Assembly: GCA_019348435.1 (NCBI GenBank)
Contig: JAHWJM010000098.1
Span: 1-8,428, forward strand
From: Actinomycetota bacterium
Lineage (GTDB): Bacteria > Actinomycetota > Thermoleophilia > Solirubrobacterales > Solirubrobacteraceae
Length of the DNA: 8,428 bases
Direction of reading: 5' to 3'
In this document: positions 1 through 6,219 of the stretch, piece after piece
Numbering within the stretch: position 1 is the stretch's first letter
Layout: the number at the start of each line of letters is the position of its first letter
The notes under the pieces: model-generated
What the model saw: only the letters and a program-made list of their open reading frames with translations
Told to the model about the DNA's origin: nothing
Database searches by the model: none
Program-made: the position numbers and the translations under genes

Positions 1-165
1 ATCGTCGCGGCCTGCGCCCCGTGCAACCGCCGCAAGGGCGATCGCCTCCCGCACCAGGTCGCGATGCACCCGCGGGTCAAGCCGCGGATCCCGAACCCGC
101 AGATCTTCATCCAGCTCGCCTCGCCGACCATCCCGGCGACGTGGCGGCAGTACCTCCCTGCCTGA
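1..165 (+). CDS. HNH endonuclease, C-terminal fragment (5' end outside window)
   Basis: Frame 1 is open from the first base to TGA at 163-165, giving 54 residues with no start codon needed. The opening residues 'VAACAPCNRRKGDR' match the second half of an HNH nuclease domain: a CxxC zinc knuckle (Cys5, Cys8) followed by Asn and the basic RRKGD turn. The tail, 'PNPQIFIQLASPTIPATWRQYLPA', resembles the C-terminus of the small actinobacterial HNH endonucleases (about 170 residues), which end in a Trp-x2-Tyr-Leu-type motif. From family knowledge it should be a metal-dependent nuclease; its target cannot be inferred here, and no restriction or methylase partner is visible. The first His of the HNH motif lies upstream of the window. 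A perfect hairpin starts 52 bases after the stop and could end its transcript. The neighbouring aconitase gene is convergent. Confidence 0.85.
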   Translation: MVAACAPCNRRKGDRLPHQVAMHPRVKPRIPNPQIFIQLASPTIPATWRQYLPA

Positions 166-192
166 CGTCGCGGGCGAAAGGCGGTTCCGTCG

Positions 193-228
193 CCGCGAAG
201 GGCGACACGCCGTTAACCGCGAAGGGCG
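193..228. repeat. 12-base direct repeat next to the hairpin
   Basis: CCGCGAAGGGCG occurs at 193-204 and again at 217-228, 24 bases apart start to start. The second copy forms most of the left arm of the hairpin at 218-251. The first copy is therefore also complementary to the right arm (241-251), so two mutually exclusive stems are possible. This may be a slipped duplication or a remnant of an older terminator arm. Confidence 0.6.
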
Positions 229-251
229 CCTTCGACGAGGCGCCCTTCGCG
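218..251. terminator. Perfect 13-bp hairpin, likely (bidirectional) transcription terminator
   Basis: The left arm CGCGAAGGGCGCC (218-230) is exactly complementary to the right arm GGCGCCCTTCGCG (239-251). The eight-base loop can add a T231-A238 pair. It lies 52 bases after the HNH stop codon and between convergent genes, the usual place for a terminator. No T-run follows on either strand, which is common for terminators in high-GC actinobacteria but leaves a structural RNA element as an alternative. It could also close a minus-strand transcript coming from about 440. Confidence 0.55.
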
Positions 252-290
252 TACAGCATTGCTGGATGAACCACCTTCGGGCCAGCTCAT

Positions 291-397
291 GCCGGAGGGA
301 CCAGTTCCGGCGCCCGAGGGCGGGGTGTCACGGTGTGGACTCCGCCAGCGCGGTCCAGCATTCCGGTCGCTTAGCGGCCGGACACCTCCAGGGTCCC
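291..397. ncRNA. Candidate structured RNA element (strand and function unknown)
   Basis: Several stems can be drawn by hand. GCCGGA 291-296 pairs with TCCGGC 306-311. Alternatively CGCC 311-314 pairs with GGCG 319-322. GGGGTGTC 322-329 pairs with GACACCTC 381-388, including one G-T wobble. TGGA/TCCA (336-339/354-357) and CCGC/GCGG (342-345/350-353) stack around a CAGC loop. CCGGTCGC/GCGGCCGG (363-370/374-381) closes a TTA loop with one T-G wobble when read on plus. In addition GGGACC 297-302, in the loop of the first hairpin, is complementary to GGTCCC 392-397. Not all of these stems can coexist. GC-rich DNA folds easily, so this is suggestive only. I recognise no known RNA class. Confidence 0.3.
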
Positions 398-415
398 GCA
401 AGAACTGTCACTCAA
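371..415 (-). CDS. Possible 14-residue leader peptide behind a strong SD-like sequence
   Basis: Read on the minus strand, AGGAGG (432-427) is followed after 11 bases by TTG (415-413). That opens a 14-codon frame encoding MSDSSCGTLEVSGR and ending in TAA (373-371). A GTG at 411 opens an overlapping 27-codon frame (328-411), but it lies 15 bases from AGGAGG. The 11-base spacing is on the long side and TTG is a weak start. The only real support is the unusually extended SD. The stop falls inside the 363-381 hairpin, an arrangement seen in translation-coupled leaders. No downstream minus-strand gene is present for it to control before the convergent HNH gene. It may equally be a chance frame. Confidence 0.2.
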   Translation of the reverse strand: MSDSSCGTLEVSGR

Positions 416-420
416 CGTAC

Positions 421-436
421 GGACCACCTCCTTTCT
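421..436. promoter_or_regulatory. Extended SD-like run (minus) / 16S-tail-like anti-SD run (plus)
   Basis: On minus this reads AGAAAGGAGGTGGTCC, a nearly full-length complement of the 16S rRNA 3' tail. On plus it reads GGACCACCTCCTTTCT, differing by one base from the usual 16S end GGATCACCTCCTTTCT. It is not part of a 16S gene: the sequence upstream (for example 400-420) does not resemble helix 45. On minus it may be a ribosome binding site for a small peptide. On plus an RNA carrying it could mask SD sequences. A second CACCTCC lies at 383-389 on plus. Confidence 0.4.
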
Positions 437-451
437 CTGGTAGCGCCAGAG
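435..451. repeat. 6-bp perfect hairpin abutting the SD-like run
   Basis: CTCTGG (435-440) and CCAGAG (446-451) form a perfect stem with a five-base loop, TAGCG. On the minus strand the hairpin sits immediately 5' of AAAGGAGG, where it would stabilise or present the ribosome binding site. On the plus strand it would be the 3' end of an RNA carrying the anti-SD run. Confidence 0.45.
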
Positions 452-465
452 TAGCGGACGGTGGA

Positions 466-490
466 GACGGCGGATACCGCTTCAGCCGTC
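466..490 (-). terminator. Weak candidate terminator for the aconitase gene
   Basis: About 33 bases beyond the aconitase stop, GACG (466-469) pairs with CGTC (487-490), and GCGG (470-473) pairs with CCGC (477-480) around an ATA loop, leaving a six-base bulge at 481-486. An alternative is GACGGC 466-471 with GCCGTC 485-490. There is no T-run. The position fits a terminator, but the structure is modest for such GC-rich DNA. Confidence 0.3.
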
Positions 491-522
491 ACATAACGGA
501 CCGTCGCGACGCCCGCCCTGTG

Positions 523-2616
<2,094 letters not shown>

Positions 2617-2708
2617 GCTGATCTCCGGGGATGGAACTGGTCTGCGGCGCCCGGGTGATCCGTGCGCGCGAAGACTCGAATCCATGAGTGTGGCAGCACG
2701 GGGGCAAA

Positions 2709-2732
2709 CGCCGCATATCCGGCGGCATGCGG
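2709..2732. repeat. Dyad symmetry in the divergent acnA/ATPase intergenic region
   Basis: CCGCAT (2711-2716) and ATGCGG (2727-2732) are inverted copies ten bases apart. Overlapping them, GCCGC (2710-2714) and GCGGC (2722-2726) form a second dyad. The element lies between the two divergent start codons, about 95 bases before the acnA start and 50 before the ATPase start, a reasonable place for an operator. Aconitase genes in some actinobacteria are controlled by a TetR-type repressor binding upstream. No sequence match to a known site is claimed. Confidence 0.3.
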
Positions 2733-2758
2733 TCGCCGTGCGCGCGATGTCTCTCCTC

Positions 2759-2776
2759 TAATCTCCCGCGCGGGGA
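2759..2776 (+). promoter_or_regulatory. Possible -10 element and RBS for the first STAND ATPase
   Basis: TAATCT at 2759-2764 fits the TAnnnT pattern of actinobacterial -10 elements, and GGGGA at 2772-2776 lies seven bases before the GTG at 2784. No convincing -35 is seen. The GGGGA match is what favours GTG 2784 as the start. Confidence 0.3.
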
Positions 2777-2783
2777 CATTGCT

Positions 2784-5700
2784 GTGCATGCCACAGGACC
2801 GACTGACGCTCGAGGACCGCGCCTCGTGGGGCGCAAGCGCGAGCTTGCGCAGCTCGACACGGCGCTCGAGAGCGCGCTGGGGGGCCGCGGCGGCCTCGTG
2901 CTGCTGACCGGCGAGCCCGGGATCGGCAAGACGGCGCTCGCGCGCGAGTTCGTCGAGCATGCCGCCTCGCGTGGCGCTCGCTGGGCGTGGGGAAGCTGCT
3001 GGGACGGCGGCGGAGCGCCCGCCTACTGGCCCTGGGTGCAGGTCGCCCGCGCGCTCGCGCGCAGCGCCGATCGCCCGACGCTGCGGACCACGCTCGGCGC
3101 CGGCGCGCCGTGGATCGCCGGCCTGCTGCCCGAGCTCAGCGAGACGCTCGGGGACCCGGCGCGACCCTCCGAGCTGGACTCCGACCAGGCCCGCTTTCGC
3201 CTGTTCGACGCGCTCGCCACGCTGCTGACGGCCGCTGCCGAGCAGCAGCCGCTTGTCATCGTCCTCGACGATCTGCACTGGGCCGACGCGTCGTCGCTGC
3301 TGGCGCTCGAGTTCGTCGCCCGCGCGCTGCCCGACGTGCCGCTGCTGGCGATCGCCGCCTACCGCCACGCCGAGGCGCACGGGCGCCCCGAGCTGTCGGC
3401 GCCGCTCGGCGGGCTGGCGCGCGCCGGCATCCGCCTGCCGCTGGAAGGCCTCGCCCGCGACGAGGTCGGCGAGCTGGCGGCGGTGCGCGCGCGCGGGCTG
3501 GGCGGCGACGAGCACGAGGAGATCGCGCCGCAGCTCGTCGAGGCCGTCCACCAAGCGAGCGCCGGCAACCCGTTCTTCGTCGACGAGCTCGTGCAGCTGC
3601 TGGCCTCGCAGGGAAGGCTGCACGACCCGCGCGTGGCTGCCAGCCCGCTGCCGCTGCCCGACGGCGTGCGCGACGCGATCCGCCGCCGCCTCAGCCCGCT
3701 CGAGCCACCGGTCCTGCGCGCGCTGGGCGCCGCCGCGGTCATCGGCGGCAAGTTCCGCCTGCACACGCTGGCGCGCGTGCTCGGCGAGCCGAGCGCCGCC
3801 GTGCTCGCGTCGCTCGAGCTGCCGCTGCGCAGCGGCATCGTCGTCGCCGCCCGCGAGCCCGGCCGCTTCGGCTTCGCGCACGCGCTCGTGCGCGACACGC
3901 TGCTCGAGAGCCTCGGTGCGACCCGCCGCGCGCGGCTGCACCTCGTCGTCGCCGAGGCGCTCGAGGAGGCCTACGGCGACGACATCGAGCCGCACCTCGC
4001 CGAGATCGCCCACCACTTCCTGCAGGCCGCGAACGAGGGCGGCGCCGGCCGGGCGGTGGCGTACGCGGCACGGGCCGCGGAGCGCGCCGTCGGCCAGTTC
4101 GCCTACGAGGAGGCCGCGCGGCTCTACGAACGCGCGCTCGACGTCGCTGCCGCGCTGCCGGCCGACGAGCCACGCGCCTGGCGGCTCTCGCAGGGCCTCG
4201 GCGAGGCCCGCATGCGCGCCGGCGACGTCGAGGGCGCGCTGCGCGCGCTGCGCTGCGCCGCCGACCACGCCCGCCGCCTCGAGGACCCCGAGCGCCTGGC
4301 GCAGACGGCGCTGGCGACGACGCTCGGCGCGTTCTCGCCGGGGCTCGTCGAGCCCGAGCTCGTCGCGACGCTCGAGGAGGCGCTCGCGCGGCTCGATGCG
4401 CTGCCGCCGCAGGACCCGCTGCAGAGCGCGACGATCGACGCGCTGCGCTGCCGCCTGCGGGTCCAGCTCGCGCTGGCGCTGTACTGGTCGCCCCAGCGCG
4501 AGCGCCGCGAACGGCTCGTCGACGAGGCGCTCGGGCTGGCGCGCGCGATCTACAGCGGAGCGGCCGCGCGCAGCTCGGCAGAGCACCGCGTGCTGGCGGA
4601 CCGGACGCTGGCCTTCGCGCTCGCGCAGGGCTTCGTCGCGGTCTGGGGACCGGACACCGTCACGCGCGGGCTGCCGATCTCACTCGAGGCGCTCGAGCTG
4701 TGCGAGCGCACGAACGACGCCGAGCTCGCGATGCAGGTGCGGCTGTGGCGCATCAGCCTCCTGCTCGAGCTCGACGACCCGCAGCGCGCCGAGGCGGAGA
4801 TCGAGGCCTTCGGCTCCACCGCCCGCCGGCTGGCGCAGCCGCGGATGCTCGTCTACGACCCGCTGCACCGGGCGATGGCGGCCCACCTGCGCGGCGACTT
4901 CCCCGCCGCGGGTCGCTTCACCGCCGAGGCCGTCGAGCAGTCGCGCGACGTGCGCGGCTCGATCGCGCCGATCATCGCCGGCGAGCAGACGTTCTTCGTG
5001 CGGCGCATGCAGAGCCGCCACAGCGACCTCGAGCCGCTCGTGCGCCGCAACGCCGATCGGCTGCCGGCGATGCGTCACTGGCGCTGCGGGCTGGCGCTCG
5101 TGCTCGCCGAGCGCGGCCGCGAGGACGAGGCGCGCCGCGAGCTCGAGCAACTCGCCGCGGATGACTTCGAGGACGTGCCGCGCGACGCGGCCTGGCTGGT
5201 CTCGCTGGCGCTGCTCGCCGAGCTCTGCGCGCTGCTGCACGACCGCGCGCGCGCGGCGCGCCTCTACGAGCTGCTGATCGCCTACGAGGGCCGCAACGTC
5301 GTCTCCATGGGCGCCGTCTACCTCGGGCCCGTCGCGCGCTACCTCGGCGTGCTGGCGATGACGACGGGCGAGGACGAGCGCGCGCTCGGGCACCTCGAGA
5401 CGGCGCGCTCGGCAGCGGAGCGCATGGGGGCGCGGCCGACGGTCGTGCTGGCGGCGCTCGACGCCGGCGAGGTGCTCGCGCGCCGTGCCGCCCCCGGTGA
5501 CGCCAGGCGCGGACGGGCGCTCGTGCTGGGGGTGGCCGACGAGGCCGCGCGGATGGGGATGGACGGCGCCGTCGCGCGCGCCGACGCGCTGCTGGCGCGG
5601 TTGGAGGAGGGGCCGCGGGCGGGCGGGCGGCCGAGCGACGTACGGCCGCAGCGCGCGGTGCTGCGCCGCGAGCAGGACGTCTGGCTGCTCGAGTACGCCG

Positions 5701-6158
5701 GCCGCAGCGTGTGCCTGCACGACGCGAAGGGACTGCATCACCTCGCGACGCTGTTCGAGCGCCCGGGGACGGCCGTCGCGGCGCTCGCTCTCGCCGATGC
5801 GATAAGCGGCGGAGAGCAGCGCCAGAGCGCCGCGCTCGGCGCCTATCGAGCGCAGGCGCGGGACCTGCGCGACGAGCTCGCCGAGGCGCAGGCGTTCAAT
5901 GATCCCGAGCGCGTCTCACGTGCGCGCGAGCAGCTCGAGGTGATCGCCGCCGGCGTCGAGCAGGCCGACGAGGCGACGAGCGCCGCGAGCGAGCGGGCGC
6001 GGATCAACGTCACTCGTGCGATCAAGGCGGCGGTTCGCCGGATCGCCGAGCAGGAGCCAGATCTGGGGCACCTCCTGCGCGGCACGGTACGCACGGGGGC
6101 CGCGTGCCGCTACGAGCCCGATCCGGGTGTTCCGGTGACATGGGAGGTCGAGCGGTAG
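2784..6158 (+). CDS. STAND-family ATPase with helical repeats and conserved C-terminal domain (regulator-like)
   Basis: 1124 residues from GTG 2784, chosen because GGGGA lies seven bases upstream and the protein then begins ten residues before the conserved 'PRLVGRKREL' (12-21). Earlier in-frame starts (2688, 2727) would add residues of no recognisable kind. Walker A is GEPGIGKT (43-50), Walker B is LVIVLDDLHWAD (157-168), and the family signature APAYWPW follows Walker A. GNPFF (261-265) is the conserved motif of the winged-helix part of the NTPase module. A long Ala/Leu/Arg-rich helical region (about 400-930) looks like degenerate TPR/MalT-type repeats. The last 170 residues (about 955-1124) form a separate conserved domain, with 'HDAKGLHHLATLF' and 'RINVTRAIKAAVRRIAE' (1073-1089), that I recall from actinobacterial ATPases of this type. 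There is no LuxR helix-turn-helix, guanylyl cyclase or kinase domain. By family it should be an ATP-dependent signal switch in the cytoplasm. Its ligand and target are unknown. No signal peptide or membrane segment is seen. Confidence 0.88.
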   Translation: MHATGPTDARGPRLVGRKRELAQLDTALESALGGRGGLVLLTGEPGIGKTALAREFVEHAASRGARWAWGSCWDGGGAPAYWPWVQVARALARSADRPTLRTTLGAGAPWIAGLLPELSETLGDPARPSELDSDQARFRLFDALATLLTAAAEQQPLVIVLDDLHWADASSLLALEFVARALPDVPLLAIAAYRHAEAHGRPELSAPLGGLARAGIRLPLEGLARDEVGELAAVRARGLGGDEHEEIAPQLVEAVHQASAGNPFFVDELVQLLASQGRLHDPRVAASPLPLPDGVRDAIRRRLSPLEPPVLRALGAAAVIGGKFRLHTLARVLGEPSAAVLASLELPLRSGIVVAAREPGRFGFAHALVRDTLLESLGATRRARLHLVVAEALEEAYGDDIEPHLAEIAHHFLQAANEGGAGRAVAYAARAAERAVGQFAYEEAARLYERALDVAAALPADEPRAWRLSQGLGEARMRAGDVEGALRALRCAADHARRLEDPERLAQTALATTLGAFSPGLVEPELVATLEEALARLDALPPQDPLQSATIDALRCRLRVQLALALYWSPQRERRERLVDEALGLARAIYSGAAARSSAEHRVLADRTLAFALAQGFVAVWGPDTVTRGLPISLEALELCERTNDAELAMQVRLWRISLLLELDDPQRAEAEIEAFGSTARRLAQPRMLVYDPLHRAMAAHLRGDFPAAGRFTAEAVEQSRDVRGSIAPIIAGEQTFFVRRMQSRHSDLEPLVRRNADRLPAMRHWRCGLALVLAERGREDEARRELEQLAADDFEDVPRDAAWLVSLALLAELCALLHDRARAARLYELLIAYEGRNVVSMGAVYLGPVARYLGVLAMTTGEDERALGHLETARSAAERMGARPTVVLAALDAGEVLARRAAPGDARRGRALVLGVADEAARMGMDGAVARADALLARLEEGPRAGGRPSDVRPQRAVLRREQDVWLLEYAGRSVCLHDAKGLHHLATLFERPGTAVAALALADAISGGEQRQSAALGAYRAQARDLRDELAEAQAFNDPERVSRAREQLEVIAAGVEQADEATSAASERARINVTRAIKAAVRRIAEQEPDLGHLLRGTVRTGAACRYEPDPGVPVTWEVER
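2831..2850 (+). repeat. Perfect 8-bp hairpin with GNRA loop near the start of the ATPase gene
   Basis: GCGCAAGC (2831-2838) pairs with GCTTGCGC (2843-2850) around GCGA, a GNRA tetraloop. It lies about 47 bases inside the coding region, over the codons for the conserved RKRELAQ stretch. The paralogue has a 5-bp hairpin at the equivalent place (6298-6310), so codon use in the shared motif may explain both. A role in slowing translation is only a possibility. Confidence 0.4.
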
Positions 6159-6203
6159 ATGTAGGACCGCGTCGAATTTCTGTCGCGGCGGCCGCGGCGG
6201 AGC

Positions 6204-6209
6204 TAGGGT
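6204..6209 (+). promoter_or_regulatory. Possible -10 element for a leaderless second ATPase transcript
   Basis: TAGGGT fits TAnnnT and ends ten bases before the ATG at 6220, the spacing expected when transcription starts at or close to the start codon. No clear SD precedes this ATG. The alternative reading is GGAG at 6199-6202 serving an in-frame GTG at 6208, which would add only four residues. No firm -35 is seen. Confidence 0.3.
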
Positions 6210-6219
6210 GCGGCGGAAC

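Larger units (their letters stand above)
166..522. other. Intergenic region of about 360 bases, highly structured, no convincing protein gene
   Basis: This gap separates the convergent HNH and aconitase genes. Short open frames exist on both strands, but their translations are rich in Pro, Gly, Arg and Ser, show no domain, and look like GC-driven chance frames. The region is not empty, however. It carries a perfect 13-bp hairpin (218-251), a hairpin cluster (291-397), an SD-like/anti-SD-like run (421-436), a 6-bp hairpin (435-451) and a possible aconitase terminator (466-490). No remnant of the missing aconitase swivel domain (for example YGSRRGN or GDSVTTDHISP) is visible in any frame. No tRNA, rRNA, tmRNA, SRP RNA or named riboswitch was recognised. 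Confidence 0.7.

Noticed and set aside
213..401. A 62-codon minus frame and a 62-codon plus frame (266-454) in the first gap
   Set aside because: Translations are Pro/Gly/Ser/Arg-rich with no domain and run through the terminator-like hairpin or the SD-like run.
421..436. A 16S rRNA 3' end or rRNA fragment
   Set aside because: Only the last 16 bases resemble the 16S tail; the expected helix 45 sequence upstream is absent.
1..451. HEARO/omegaRNA with an IscB-type HNH nuclease
   Set aside because: The HNH fragment resembles small stand-alone HNH endonucleases, shows no RuvC part, and the RNA-like region is downstream rather than upstream of the nuclease gene.
2617..2685. The ATG at 2685 as the acnA start
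   Set aside because: The 23 extra residues are unlike AcnA N-termini, whereas TTG 2616 has GGAG six bases upstream and gives MSTNSF.
2679..2707. A minus-strand promoter for acnA (TTGCCC, 17 bases, TGGATT)
   Set aside because: The -10 lacks the expected TA start and the -35 is only a partial match; too weak to annotate.
2788..2907. ATG at 2788, four bases after the GTG start of the first ATPase
   Set aside because: It is in another frame and ends after about 40 codons without a domain.
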